This document shows, in pieces, positions 1-8,896 of a DNA stretch of 39,637 nt. The DNA comes from Nonomuraea aridisoli (GTDB lineage Bacteria; Actinomycetota; Actinomycetes; Streptosporangiales; Streptosporangiaceae). The stretch spans positions 1 to 39,637 of the forward strand of contig NZ_POUD01000058.1 in NCBI RefSeq assembly GCF_003236395.1, read 5' to 3'. Made by a program: the position numbers and the translations under genes. Numbering within the stretch: the stretch's first letter is position 1; each line of letters opens with the position of its first letter. Below the pieces are notes generated by a model. It was given only the letters and a program-made list of their open reading frames with translations, was not told where the DNA came from and did not search any database.

Positions 1-4
1 GCGA

Positions 5-52
5 GGCCGTGGGACGGCGCGCCCGCACGCAGCCGCCCGCCGTCCCACGGCC
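5..52. terminator. Strong GC hairpin, likely terminator of an upstream gene
   Basis: A perfect 15-bp inverted repeat (GGCCGTGGGACGGCG at 5-19 against its complement at 38-52) with an 18-nt loop lies at the window edge, just before the first gene. No T-run follows, which is common in high-GC actinomycetes. It probably ends a transcript entering from the left and insulates the lanthipeptide genes from it. Confidence 0.6.
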
Positions 53-95
53 ACAGCCTCGATGACCCTCGCCCTAGGAAGAGACCTCCACCCTC

Positions 96-362
96 ATGGA
101 AGCCCTACGCGCCATCAGCTACGTGTACGCCCGGTGCGAGCGAGGCCGCCAACCAGAGCGCTTCGTCATCCTGGTGGCGGCCCCCGTACGCGGCGGTGTG
201 CTCCTGCATGAGGAGCACACCCAAGGAGCGAGCATGCTCCTCAACCGGGTCGTTCCGCCGCTGCCTCCCGAGCAGACGGTCGAGGCGTGGCTGGCGCAGA
301 GAAACCAGGAGCTGGCGGCCGAGGGGTGGAGCCCGCCGTCCCGTGTCGCGGGCATCTGCTGA
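96..362 (+). CDS. Small unknown protein upstream of the FxLD lanthipeptide genes
   Basis: This encodes an 88-aa protein from ATG 96, with a purine-rich AGGAAGAGA stretch 9-17 nt upstream. It has no signal peptide or membrane segment. Alternating charged and hydrophobic residues and the C-terminal segment (VEAWLAQRNQELAAEGW) suggest a short soluble alpha/beta or helical protein. It ends 64 bp before the methyltransferase start and shares its strand, so it may be the first gene of the lanthipeptide operon. I do not recognise the family. Codon third-position GC is high and the frame looks genuinely coding, but function is unknown and a role in maturation or regulation is only inference from position. 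Confidence 0.5.
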   Translation: MEALRAISYVYARCERGRQPERFVILVAAPVRGGVLLHEEHTQGASMLLNRVVPPLPPEQTVEAWLAQRNQELAAEGWSPPSRVAGIC

Positions 363-426
363 CCGCCTGCCCGGGGGACCATGACCAGTCGAATAACCAG
401 CAAGGACGACAACCGAAAGGACGACA

Positions 427-1656
427 GTGACCGACGAAACCTCCGCTGACGCTCGCGCAGCCGAGTTCAGGCACAAGCTCGTAGACGAGCTCGTCGCCGC
501 CGGATACATCACTTCGGCGGAGGTCGCAGCCGCGTTCCGCGCCGTACCTCGGCACGCGTTCGTTCTCCCCGGAACGCCGCTGGACGTCGCCTACAACGCG
601 GACAACTCCGTGGTGACCAAGACGACCGAGCATGGGGTGGCCGTCTCCTCCGTCAGCGCGCCGTTCATCCAAGCCCTGATGATCGAGCAGGCCGAGATCG
701 GGCCCGGCATGAGCGTCCTGGAGATCGGCAGCGGCGGCTACAACGCGGCGCTGCTGGCCGAGGTGGTCGGCCCGGAGGGGCGCGTGGTCAGCATGGACAT
801 CGACCCGGAGGTGACCGACCGGGCCAGCACTCTGCTGGACGCCACCGGCTACAGCAACCGCGTCTCCGTCGTCTGGGCCGACGCCGAGCACGGCGCCCCC
901 GACTTCGGCACGTTCGACGCGGTCATCGTCACCGTGGGGGCGTGGGACATCGCGCCGGCGTGGCGGGAGCAGCTGGCCGCCAAGGGCCGTCTCGTGGTGC
1001 CGTTGCGGATGAACGGGGTGACCCGCTCGATCGGGTTCCGCCGCGACAATGACCACCTGGTGAGCACGTCGGCGAAGGTGTGCGGGTTCGTCGCGATGCA
1101 GGGCGACGGCGAGCACGCCGACCGGGATCTGACGCTGTCGGACAGACGGGGCCGGAAGGTGACGCTGCGGTTCGATGACGGGGCGCCGGACAATCCCGGC
1201 CTGCTCGACGGCGTGCTGGCGGGCGAACGTAGCCAGGCATGGTCGGGAGTGACCATCAAGCACGGGGTGTCGTTCGCGGACCTACACCTGTGGTTCGCCT
1301 GCTACCTGCCCGGCTTCTGCCGGATGACCGTGGACGACGGGACCGATCTGGATCGTGAGCGCGGCACCTGGTTTCCGTTCGCCGTCGTGCGCGGCGACAG
1401 CTTCGCCTACCTGGCGGTGCGCCCGGCCCTAGGAGGCGGCGGGGTCGAGTTCGGGGCGGGAGCGTACGGGCTGCACGGGCCGCAGGCGGCCAACGCGATG
1501 GTGGAGCAGATCCAGGCGTGGGATCGGCAGGCCCGGCGCGGGGAGCCCACGTTCGCGTACTGGCCGTCCGGCCGCCACGTAGACGTCCCCGAGAGAACGG
1601 CGGTCCTGGAGAAGAGGCACGGCATCGTCACGATCTCCTGGCCGGTGGCGGGCTGA
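427..1656 (+). CDS. FxLD-system protein L-isoaspartate O-methyltransferase-like enzyme
   Basis: This encodes 409 aa from GTG 427, preceded by AAAGGAC. Residues about 30-240 match the PIMT fold: the PRHAFVLPG segment, the SSVSAPFIQALM substrate loop, SAM-binding motif I VLEIGSGGY (97-105) and an acidic end of strand 2 (SMDID). The roughly 150-residue C-terminal extension is typical of the FxLD-associated subfamily rather than of housekeeping Pcm (about 215 aa). Related LanS enzymes (OlvSA) methylate an Asp in a lanthipeptide, which then collapses to aspartimide or isoaspartate; by analogy this enzyme probably acts on the adjacent precursor. It ends 60 bp before the precursor gene. The family call is firm; the exact Asp modified is inference. 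Confidence 0.88.
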   Translation: MTDETSADARAAEFRHKLVDELVAAGYITSAEVAAAFRAVPRHAFVLPGTPLDVAYNADNSVVTKTTEHGVAVSSVSAPFIQALMIEQAEIGPGMSVLEIGSGGYNAALLAEVVGPEGRVVSMDIDPEVTDRASTLLDATGYSNRVSVVWADAEHGAPDFGTFDAVIVTVGAWDIAPAWREQLAAKGRLVVPLRMNGVTRSIGFRRDNDHLVSTSAKVCGFVAMQGDGEHADRDLTLSDRRGRKVTLRFDDGAPDNPGLLDGVLAGERSQAWSGVTIKHGVSFADLHLWFACYLPGFCRMTVDDGTDLDRERGTWFPFAVVRGDSFAYLAVRPALGGGGVEFGAGAYGLHGPQAANAMVEQIQAWDRQARRGEPTFAYWPSGRHVDVPERTAVLEKRHGIVTISWPVAG

Positions 1657-1716
1657 CCGAGCCCACCGCGCAGGCCAGGTGCACCACACACCCATCCCCA
1701 ACCTGAGGAGTGTGAG

Positions 1717-1905
1717 ATGTCAGCAACACTGGCCGTCGACGCCACAGGCGCCACGGGCGTCGCCGGCGACGAGTTCGAGCCGCTGGACATGAGGGTCGTG
1801 GAGTCCACCACGCCGCTCGTGGAGATGATGTGCTCCACCGATGACGGGTGCGGCGTCTCGTGCGGCACGAGCGCGTGCAGCACCGGCAGCAACGACCCGT
1901 CGTAA
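1717..1905 (+). CDS. FxLD family lanthipeptide precursor peptide
   Basis: This is a 62-aa peptide starting at ATG 1717 behind a good GAGGAG ribosome site. The acidic leader carries the FxLD signature as F20-E-P-L-D24. The C-terminal part is rich in Ser/Thr and has four Cys (39, 45, 49, 54) with candidate dehydration sites Ser30, Thr31, Thr32, Ser40, Thr41, Ser48, Thr51, Ser52, Ser55, Thr56, Ser58 and Ser62. An Asp42-Asp43-Gly44 triplet lies between Cys39 and Cys45; Asp-Gly is the sequence most prone to aspartimide formation and fits the methyltransferase next door. The leader cleavage site is not evident. LanB, LanC and a second SpaB_C-type protein follow, so this is the substrate of the locus. 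Confidence 0.93.
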   Translation: MSATLAVDATGATGVAGDEFEPLDMRVVESTTPLVEMMCSTDDGCGVSCGTSACSTGSNDPS

Positions 1906-1992
1906 CCCCCGCCCTCTGCCGCCGGCGTCCCCTCTCGGGGCGTCGGCGGCACGGCCACCCCTTCGCCCCTCTGGCCGAGGAGATGGATCACC

Positions 1993-4900
1993 GTGACGAT
2001 TTCGACCCGGTACCGGCATCACGGCCTGGTGCTGGTGCGCGCGACCACGGACCCCGGCGACCTCGTCGTACCGACCCGCCTCGACATCGAGCAGGACAGC
2101 CGGGCATGGCTGACCAAGATGCTGTCCCGCGCCGAGGTACGCGAAGCGCTGCAGATGGCCACCCCCGCCCTCGTCGCCCGCGCCGACCAGCTCCTCGACA
2201 CCGCCCAGCCCGCGGCCAAGGACCTGCGCCGCGCCGCCCTGGCCGTCTCCTCCTACCTGCTGCGCTGGCAGCGTCGCGCCACCCCGTTCGGGCTGTTCGC
2301 CGGAGTCACGGCCGCCACCATTGGGCCCGCCACCGTGGACATCGGCGGCGAGCATCGCGCCATCGCCCGCCCCGACGCCGAATGGATCACCATGCTGGTC
2401 GACCAGATCGAGCGGCATCCCGGCCTGCGGCCGCGGCTGACGGTGGTGGCCGACAACGGCGGCACCCTCCGCGACGGCCGTCTCGTCGTACCCCGCCGCG
2501 CCGACGTCGGCGCCCGCACTCCCGGCCCGCTACGGGACGTGTCCCTGCGGCACACCACGCCCGTACGGGTCGTGCTCGCCGCGGCCGCCACACCGATACG
2601 GCTCGACACGCTCGCCGCCGCCGTCGCCGCCCGCTTCCGGGCCACCCCGCCCCAGGCGATCACAGCCATGCTGAACAGCCTCGTGGACCAGCGCATCCTC
2701 ATCACCAGCCTGCGCCCTCCGATGACGGCCACCGACCCGCTCGCCCACCTCATCCGCGCCGTACGTGACGCCAGCGGCGACGACCTGGACGACATCCGGG
2801 CACTGCTCGACCAGCTCGACCGCGTCCAACGGCGGCTGACCGTCCACAACACCGCCACCCCCAGGCAGGCGACCGCGATCCGCGCGTCCACCGTCGACCT
2901 GATGACCGGCCTCGTCCCCGCCGCCCAGCACGCGCTGGCCACCGACGTGCGCCTCGACGCGCGCGTCTCCATCCCGGACATCGTCCTGGCCGAAGCCGAG
3001 CGCGTCGCCTCCGTCCTGCTGCGCCTGTCCATTCACCCGTTCGGGACGACGGCATGGCTCGACTACCACGCCGAGTTCCGCGCCCGGTACGGCCCCGGCA
3101 CGCTCGTCCCCGTGCGGGAGCTGGTAGCCGACTCCGGGCTCGGCTACCCGAGCGGCTACCTCGGCGCCCCGCGCGCCCGCCCGTCGTGGCGGACGCTGAC
3201 CGAGCGGGACACGGTCCTGCTGGCGCTCATCCAGCGGGCCGCCCTCGACGGCTCCGACGAGATCGTGTTGACCGACGCGGACGTGGAGGCGTTGACGGTG
3301 GGCGAACACGCCGACGTCGTGCCGCCCCAGCGCATCGAGCTCGGCGTCACCCTGCACGCCACGTCGGCCGCCGCGATCGACCGGGGCGACTTCGAGTTGA
3401 GGGTCATCGCCTCCCCGCGCGCTCACACCAGCATGGCCGGCCGGTTCGCGCCCCTCCTGGACGGCGCCGACCGTGCCCGCCTGGCCGACACCTACGCCGC
3501 GACCCCGGGCGATGTGGTGGCGGTGCAGGTGTCGTTCCCGCCGCGCGTACCCCACAACGAGAACGTGGTCCGCGTCCCGCCCGTCCTCGAGTACGTGGTG
3601 TCGCTGTCGGAGCATCCCGCTTCCTTCGCGGTCAGCGTCGATGATCTGGCGGTCACCGCGGACGCCGACCAGATGTATCTGGTGCAGCGCTCCACCCGCC
3701 GCAGGGTGATCCCGCGCGTCCCTCACGCGCTGGACGCCGCCGTCCAGACCCCGCCGCTGGCGCGCTTCCTCGCCGAGGTCGCCGACGCGCGTACCGCCGT
3801 GTGGGGGCCGTTCAACCTGGGCGCCGCCCGCACCCTGCCGTACATCCCGCGCATTCGCTACCGGCGGACCGTGCTGTCTCCGGCCCGGTGGACGTCGACC
3901 AGCCTGCCGAGCCCTTCGGCGGCCGGGTGGGACGCGGCGCTGGCCGGGTGGCGGCGGGAGTGGCGCGTGCCCGCCCGCGTCGTCGTCTGCCAGGGCGAGT
4001 TACGTCTGCCTCTGGACCTGGACCAGCCGCTGGACCGTGAGCTGCTGCGGCTACGGCTGGAGCGGGCCGACCGTATCGAGGTGCAGGAGGACGGCCCGCC
4101 GGATGGGCATGCGTGGATCGGGCGGCCCGCCGAGCTGCTGATCCCGATGACCGTGACCGACCCGCCGGCGCGCCCTCTGCCCGTCATGGCTCCGCCGGGG
4201 CCGGTCGCCCGGCCGGGAGGGTCCACGATCGTGCACGCCCGCCTGCCCGGCAGCCCTGCCCGGTTCGATGACATCCTCGCCCGCCACCTGCCGCCGTTCG
4301 CCGCCGCTCTGACCGGCCTGGTGGAGCGGTGGTGGGTGCGCCGGCACCGCAACATGATCCGCCCGGAGGAGCCGCAGCACATCGCCGTGGTGCTGCGCCT
4401 GGCCGACGCCGGCCACTTCCCGGAGGTCGCCGCCCGGCTGGCCGCGTTCGCCGCCGGTCTGGAAGCGGCCGGTCTGCCCGCCCAGCTTGCGCTCGTCACC
4501 CACTACGAGCATCCCGCCCGCTACGGCCAAGGCCCGGCGCTGGTGGCGGCCGAGCAGGTGTTCGCCGCGGACACGGCGGCCGCTGTCGCGCAGATCGCCA
4601 TGGCCGACGCTGCTCATGTGCCCGCCCAAGCGTTGGCGGCCGCGTCCATGACCGACCTGGCCGCGTCGTTCGCTCCCGCCGCCGTCACCGGCTGCAGGAG
4701 GCTGCTCGCCTGCCTGCCGCGCAGCACGGGCGTGCTCGACATCGGGCTGCGTGACCAGGTGTTCGAGCTGGCCACCCCCGCCGACGACTACCGCACGGTG
4801 CGGGCCCTGCCCGGCGGCGACGCCGTCGCGGACGCGTGGAAGGCCCGCGCCACGGCGCTGGCCGCCTACCATCGCGTGCTCGCCGAGCAGCGTGACCCGG

Positions 4901-5034
4901 GCACCGTGCTGCGGACGCTGCTGCACGAGCACCACGTGCGCGCGGTCGGCGTCGACCCCGACTTCGAGAAGGTGACCGGCCGTCTCGCACGCGCGGCCGC
5001 GCTGCGCCGCCTCGCCCTGGAGGGCGCCCTATGA
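1993..5034 (+). CDS. lanB: Lantibiotic dehydratase, class I (LanB), full length
   Basis: This encodes 1013 aa from GTG 1993 with GAGGAG about 10-16 nt upstream. The N-terminal glutamylation part carries the family motif RATPFGLFAG (95-104). The C-terminal third, from about residue 745, contains the elimination (SpaB_C-type) domain, visible as WWVRRHRN followed by HIAVVLRL. Class I LanB enzymes use glutamyl-tRNA to glutamylate Ser/Thr and then eliminate glutamate to give dehydroalanine or dehydrobutyrine. The length matches complete LanB proteins. It overlaps lanC by 4 bp (ATGA), indicating translational coupling. The unusual point is that a second stand-alone elimination-domain protein is encoded two genes later. 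Confidence 0.93.
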   Translation: MTISTRYRHHGLVLVRATTDPGDLVVPTRLDIEQDSRAWLTKMLSRAEVREALQMATPALVARADQLLDTAQPAAKDLRRAALAVSSYLLRWQRRATPFGLFAGVTAATIGPATVDIGGEHRAIARPDAEWITMLVDQIERHPGLRPRLTVVADNGGTLRDGRLVVPRRADVGARTPGPLRDVSLRHTTPVRVVLAAAATPIRLDTLAAAVAARFRATPPQAITAMLNSLVDQRILITSLRPPMTATDPLAHLIRAVRDASGDDLDDIRALLDQLDRVQRRLTVHNTATPRQATAIRASTVDLMTGLVPAAQHALATDVRLDARVSIPDIVLAEAERVASVLLRLSIHPFGTTAWLDYHAEFRARYGPGTLVPVRELVADSGLGYPSGYLGAPRARPSWRTLTERDTVLLALIQRAALDGSDEIVLTDADVEALTVGEHADVVPPQRIELGVTLHATSAAAIDRGDFELRVIASPRAHTSMAGRFAPLLDGADRARLADTYAATPGDVVAVQVSFPPRVPHNENVVRVPPVLEYVVSLSEHPASFAVSVDDLAVTADADQMYLVQRSTRRRVIPRVPHALDAAVQTPPLARFLAEVADARTAVWGPFNLGAARTLPYIPRIRYRRTVLSPARWTSTSLPSPSAAGWDAALAGWRREWRVPARVVVCQGELRLPLDLDQPLDRELLRLRLERADRIEVQEDGPPDGHAWIGRPAELLIPMTVTDPPARPLPVMAPPGPVARPGGSTIVHARLPGSPARFDDILARHLPPFAAALTGLVERWWVRRHRNMIRPEEPQHIAVVLRLADAGHFPEVAARLAAFAAGLEAAGLPAQLALVTHYEHPARYGQGPALVAAEQVFAADTAAAVAQIAMADAAHVPAQALAAASMTDLAASFAPAAVTGCRRLLACLPRSTGVLDIGLRDQVFELATPADDYRTVRALPGGDAVADAWKARATALAAYHRVLAEQRDPGTVLRTLLHEHHVRAVGVDPDFEKVTGRLARAAALRRLALEGAL

Positions 5035-6191
5035 CCACGATCAGCGAACAGCAAGCAGCCCGGCAGTCCCTCGCCGCAGGGGCGGCCGCGACCGCGCTGG
5101 TGCACATCGAGCGGGCCCTGAACGGCAGCGCAGACTGGGGCAGCGCTCACACCCACATCCGGCAGGCCACGACCGGGCGGATCGACGCCGCCCCGCACGC
5201 CGGCCTGTTCTACGGTGCGCCGGCCATCGCGTTCGTCCTGCACGCCGCCGCGGCGGGCCCCGACCCGCGCTATCAGGCGGCGGCCCGTAGCCTCGACCAG
5301 CACATCGCCCGCCTGGTTGCGCGGCGCGTGGCCACCGCCCGTGAGCGGATACGGCGGCGGGAGTTCGCCCACTTCGCGGAGTATGACGTGGTGCGCGGGC
5401 TGGCCGGGATCGGCGCGTTGCTGCTCCGGACGGCGCCCGCGAGCGACGCGCTCGCCGACGTCCTGGCCTACGTGGTTCAGGTGACCAAGCCGCGCCGCCT
5501 CCAGGGCGAGCAGCTGCCGGGCTGGTGGGTGGCCCACGACCCGGACCCGCTGAAGCCGACCCCCGGCGGGCACGCCAACCTCGGCCTCGCGCACGGCGCG
5601 GCCGGGCTACTCGCTCTGCTGTCTCTGGCCGCGCTGCGCGGCTGCACCGTGGCCGGACAAGTTGAAGCGATCGAACGCCTCACCGCCTGGTTCTACCGGT
5701 GGCAGCAGCACTCCCCGGACGGGGCGTGGTGGCCGCACTGGCTGACCCGCGAGGAACTCCGCACCGGCCGCGTCACCCAGCCTGGCCCGTGGCGGCCGTC
5801 GTGGTGCTACGGCACGGCCGGGATCGCCCGCGCCCTACAGCTCGCCGCCATAGCCGTCCGCGACCCGGCGCTCGCTGCGGCGGCCGAGCAGGCGCTGGCC
5901 GCGTGCCTGACCGGCAACCAGTTCGCGAGGATCACCGAGCCGGGCATCTGCCACGGCATCGCCGGCCTGTACCAGACGGCCTACCGGGCGTCGCTGGATG
6001 CGCAGACACAGGCGATCAGACGGGAGCTGCCCAGGCTGGCGGCACTGCTCGCCGACCACGCGGCCGCCCTGCAGCCGGACGACCAGGGCGGGCTGCTCAA
6101 CGGCCCGGCCGGGGTGGGCCTGGCCCTGGAAACCGCACGCCAACTCACACCACCACTTTCGGGATGGGACGCATGTCTCCTCATAGCCTGA
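5031..6191 (+). CDS. lanC: Lanthionine synthetase C family protein (LanC cyclase)
   Basis: This encodes 386 aa starting at ATG 5031 inside the lanB stop. The alpha/alpha-toroid motifs of LanC are present: GLAHG (185-189, His188), WCYG with zinc ligand Cys259, and CHG with zinc ligands Cys307 and His308. Known LanC enzymes activate Cys thiols through zinc and add them to dehydrated residues to form lanthionine rings; here that would act on the four Cys of the precursor. The gene overlaps the next one by 19 bp. Length and motif order are normal, so it appears functional. Confidence 0.93.
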   Translation: MTTISEQQAARQSLAAGAAATALVHIERALNGSADWGSAHTHIRQATTGRIDAAPHAGLFYGAPAIAFVLHAAAAGPDPRYQAAARSLDQHIARLVARRVATARERIRRREFAHFAEYDVVRGLAGIGALLLRTAPASDALADVLAYVVQVTKPRRLQGEQLPGWWVAHDPDPLKPTPGGHANLGLAHGAAGLLALLSLAALRGCTVAGQVEAIERLTAWFYRWQQHSPDGAWWPHWLTREELRTGRVTQPGPWRPSWCYGTAGIARALQLAAIAVRDPALAAAAEQALAACLTGNQFARITEPGICHGIAGLYQTAYRASLDAQTQAIRRELPRLAALLADHAAALQPDDQGGLLNGPAGVGLALETARQLTPPLSGWDACLLIA

Positions 6192-7138
6192 CCGCCGCAC
6201 GGCCTGACCAGGTCACCGAGGGCGTGCTCGCCGTGCTCGCCGGCAAGGATGTGGACGCCGCCGCGGCGGCGATCGGCGTCGACGTGGACGACCTCGCCGA
6301 AGCCGCCCGCGTGTATCAGGCCGCCGGGCTGGCCGCGCTGGAACGACGAGCAGAAGCCGACTGGTATCAGGTGCGCGTGACGTTCGCCGACTGGCCCAGC
6401 GCCGAGACGATCGGCGCCGAACGGCTCGGCCCGCTCCTGGACGACCTGCAGCAGGGCGGCGCGCTGGCCGGCTGGTGGTTCCTGCGCAAGTATCCGTGCT
6501 GGCGGCTACGCCTGCTGCAGGCGGACACCGCGGCCGTCAACCGTAGGCTCAACGAGCTGGCCCGGGACGGGGCGATCACCCGATGGCGGCCCAGCGTGTA
6601 CGAGCCGGAAACCGCCGCGTTCGGCGGGCCCGCCGGCATGCGCGCCGCGCACGAGCTGTTCTGCGCGGACAGCCGCGGCGTCCTCGACTACGTCCGCCGG
6701 GCACCCGGCCTCGGCCGCCGGGAGTTGTCCGTCCTGCTGATCGGCGGACTGCTCCGCGCGGCGGGCCTGGACGAGTTCGAGCGCGGCGACGTGTTCGCCC
6801 GGGTAGCCGCGCTCCGGCCTGCCCTGTCCGAGGCCGACGTCGCCCACGTCGGCCAGCTCGCCGACACCGTGCGCCCCTTCCTGGCCTTGCCCGCGCACCC
6901 TGGAAGCGGACCGTTCGCGCCCGGCGCGGCGGCCGAGTTCGCCGCCCCGTGGTTGGCCGCGTGGCAGGAGGCGGGCGGGCAGCTCGGCGCGGCCGCCACC
7001 GAGGGCCGCCTGGACCGGGGGGTGCGTGCTCTCCTCGCCCACGTCGTGATCTTCCACTGGAACCGGCTCAACCTGTCGGCCCGCACGCAGGCCGTCCTCG
7101 CCCACGCGGCCGCCGCCGCCATCCTGCCTAGGAGCTGA
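6173..7138 (+). CDS. Stand-alone thiopeptide-type bacteriocin biosynthesis (SpaB_C-like) protein
   Basis: This encodes 321 aa from ATG 6173, inside the end of lanC. The first 60 or so residues form a small helical region. From about residue 60 there is a SpaB_C/elimination-domain pattern: WYQVRVTF, then WWFLRKYPCWRLRL, then FGGPAGMRAAHELFCADS, and a C-terminal helical part. In split LanB systems such proteins perform glutamate elimination, and related ones catalyse other steps on RiPPs. Because the LanB here already carries its own C-terminal elimination domain, this copy is either redundant or repurposed. It is followed 4 bp later by the next gene, consistent with one operon. Confidence 0.85.
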   Translation: MSPHSLTAARPDQVTEGVLAVLAGKDVDAAAAAIGVDVDDLAEAARVYQAAGLAALERRAEADWYQVRVTFADWPSAETIGAERLGPLLDDLQQGGALAGWWFLRKYPCWRLRLLQADTAAVNRRLNELARDGAITRWRPSVYEPETAAFGGPAGMRAAHELFCADSRGVLDYVRRAPGLGRRELSVLLIGGLLRAAGLDEFERGDVFARVAALRPALSEADVAHVGQLADTVRPFLALPAHPGSGPFAPGAAAEFAAPWLAAWQEAGGQLGAAATEGRLDRGVRALLAHVVIFHWNRLNLSARTQAVLAHAAAAAILPRS

Positions 7139-7142
7139 CCGT

Positions 7143-8243
7143 ATGGACCGCGCAACGCTGGCGGCCGCCGCCCGATACTTTCCGCTCGTCGGGTACGCCC
7201 GCCCCGCCTACCCGCCACTCCGAGACCGTGTCGCCGAGATCGCCGGCATCGTTGAGGACGCCGCACAGCCAGGCGCCGACCGGCTGCACGGCGGCGCGCA
7301 CGCCCTCAACAAGGCCGCGCTGCTGGCCAGTGACTGCGGCCTGCCTGACCTGGCCCGCGACCTGTGCTTGCAGCACATCGACATTTACCGGCAGGGGGGC
7401 CGCCCCCTCACGGCGCATGAGGCGCGGTACATGCTCGAACCCGTTCACAACCTGGCCCGGCTGCAGATTCGCGCCGACGCCGGAGAGCCCGCGATGCGGC
7501 TGCTGGACGCGATGTACCGGGCGGCCGTGCACGGCACCGACCTGGTGGTCGAGGGCCGCACTCTGCCGCTGACCGGCGTCACCGGCACCCGCGAGGAGCG
7601 TTACAAGCTCCACGAATGGGCGTGGCGGCAGTACGTCGCGGACGGCATCCGCACCCTGACGCTCGCCGGCCGATGGGACGAGGCGGTCACGCACGCCAAA
7701 GCACACCGGGGGATCGGCGACCATCTCATGGAAGGTCGGCAGGCTGTGATCGTCGCCCACTGCCTCCGCGGCGCCACCCAGGCGGCGCGCGACGTGCTGG
7801 AGGAGAGCGCCATCACCCAACCGTGGGAACGGCAGGTCGCCGGATGCCTGCGCGCCTTGTGCGCCGACGACACCGCGGAGAGCCGACACGTGCGGGTGAT
7901 GGTCGACCTGTTCCGGTCGGCGAAGCCCGCGCCTGACTTCATGGTGTTCCGGGCCCGGCTCGGCCTTACCGTGGCCACCATCGCCCAGAGCAGCGACCCT
8001 GACGCGGCCGGCCGTGTTCGCGCCCAGGTGGCCGCCGAGGTGATCGAAAGCGGCGACGGGTACGCCGCCCGCGACATCCTCAGACACCCGTTGGCGTACG
8101 AAGCGCACCGTGATGCGCTGGCCGGCATCGTGGCGTCTTCCGGCCTGCGAGCGGGCATCATCCCCGCGCCGCTGCTCGACACACTGACGTGCTCGGCGAA
8201 GACGGCATGCGAGTTGCTTACCGCCGCACTGCGACGCGCGTGA
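7143..8243 (+). CDS. All-helical unknown protein closing the lanthipeptide operon
   Basis: This encodes 366 aa from ATG 7143, 4 bp after the SpaB_C-like gene. It lacks a signal peptide and membrane segments. Repeated amphipathic helices (for example LNKAALLASDCGLPDLARDL and WDEAVTHAKAHRG) suggest a TPR-like or other alpha-solenoid scaffold. No catalytic motif is recognisable. Its position as last gene of a translationally coupled operon argues for a role with the lanthipeptide enzymes, such as scaffold, immunity or regulation, but sequence alone does not decide. Mobile-element debris starts about 200 bp downstream, marking the right edge of the locus. Confidence 0.7.
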   Translation: MDRATLAAAARYFPLVGYARPAYPPLRDRVAEIAGIVEDAAQPGADRLHGGAHALNKAALLASDCGLPDLARDLCLQHIDIYRQGGRPLTAHEARYMLEPVHNLARLQIRADAGEPAMRLLDAMYRAAVHGTDLVVEGRTLPLTGVTGTREERYKLHEWAWRQYVADGIRTLTLAGRWDEAVTHAKAHRGIGDHLMEGRQAVIVAHCLRGATQAARDVLEESAITQPWERQVAGCLRALCADDTAESRHVRVMVDLFRSAKPAPDFMVFRARLGLTVATIAQSSDPDAAGRVRAQVAAEVIESGDGYAARDILRHPLAYEAHRDALAGIVASSGLRAGIIPAPLLDTLTCSAKTACELLTAALRRA

Positions 8244-8450
8244 CACCTACTCCTGCTGGACGATACGGCGGGCAGGCACCGACAGCTCGACCTCGATGAA
8301 CTGCCACGGCGCCTCAAGCTCACTAGTTGCCAGCGACAACGAGCGAAAATACTCGGTCGGGGCGACCGATGGGCGACCAGGAAGCGTGCCGCCTTCTACT
8401 CGCGCCGCAGTGCGGGTGCCCGGTCCGCGTGCGGAGCGCGATGCGGAGCT

Positions 8451-8699
8451 GGCCGACCCGCACGGCTCGGCGTGCGGTTGTCGGTCGGGCGCACCGGTCA
8501 GCGCTGGGACAACGCGCTGGCCGAGTCGTTCTTCGCCATCCTGAAGGGCGAACTTCTCGACCTTCGGTCCTGGCCCACCCGAGCCGCCGCCCGCAGCACG
8601 ATCTTCGAGTTCATCGAGGGCTGGTACAACCTGCACCGCCTGCACAGCAGCCTGGGCTACCGTAGCCCTGCCGTCTACGAGGCCGCCGCAGCGGCCTGA
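8451..8699 (+). pseudogene. C-terminal fragment of an IS3-family transposase (OrfB)
   Basis: The last 80 or so codons of an IS3 OrfB integrase domain remain. VGRTGQRWDNALAESFFAIL contains the final DDE glutamate region, and FIEGWYNLHRLHSSLGYRSP is the conserved C-terminus. The first two catalytic Asp and the whole of OrfA are absent, and the bases just upstream do not continue the domain. It lies about 200 bp after the lanthipeptide operon, a relic of an insertion at its right border. Confidence 0.82.
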
Positions 8700-8736
8700 G
8701 CACCACAACGACGGTGTCCGCCGAAGCGGAGCAAGC

Positions 8737-8896
8737 TCAGGCCACCAGCCCGGCATGACACTCGGAGATGACCGGCTGCACCCCGGGCGACCAGGCCGCG
8801 CAGGAACGCCAGCCAGCCCGCGCCGTCCTCAGCCGAGGTGACCTGTAGGGTCAGGAACGCCAGATGAGCGTGGGGGGCAACCACGACCAAGGTGAT
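8737..8896 (-). pseudogene. Fragment of an IS256-family (mutator) transposase
   Basis: On the minus strand about 50 codons match the IS256 core in two frames: TSAEDGAGWLAFLRGLVARG, then after a frameshift VQPVISECHAGLVA ending at a stop at 8737-8739. In intact actinobacterial IS256 transposases these two pieces are contiguous around the second catalytic Asp, which is Glu-Cys in place of the usual Asp-Ala here. There is no start, N-terminus or C-terminus. It is opposite in orientation to the IS3 fragment beside it, so the two are independent relics. Confidence 0.7.

Noticed and set aside
241..1263. Long open frame on the minus strand opposite the methyltransferase
   Set aside because: It is a high-GC antisense shadow: composition is His/Arg/Gly-rich, no family is recognised, and the plus strand carries an unmistakable methyltransferase.
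2530..3726. 398-codon minus-strand open frame inside lanB
   Set aside because: It lies wholly opposite a well-supported LanB and has shadow-type composition rich in Gly, Val and Arg.
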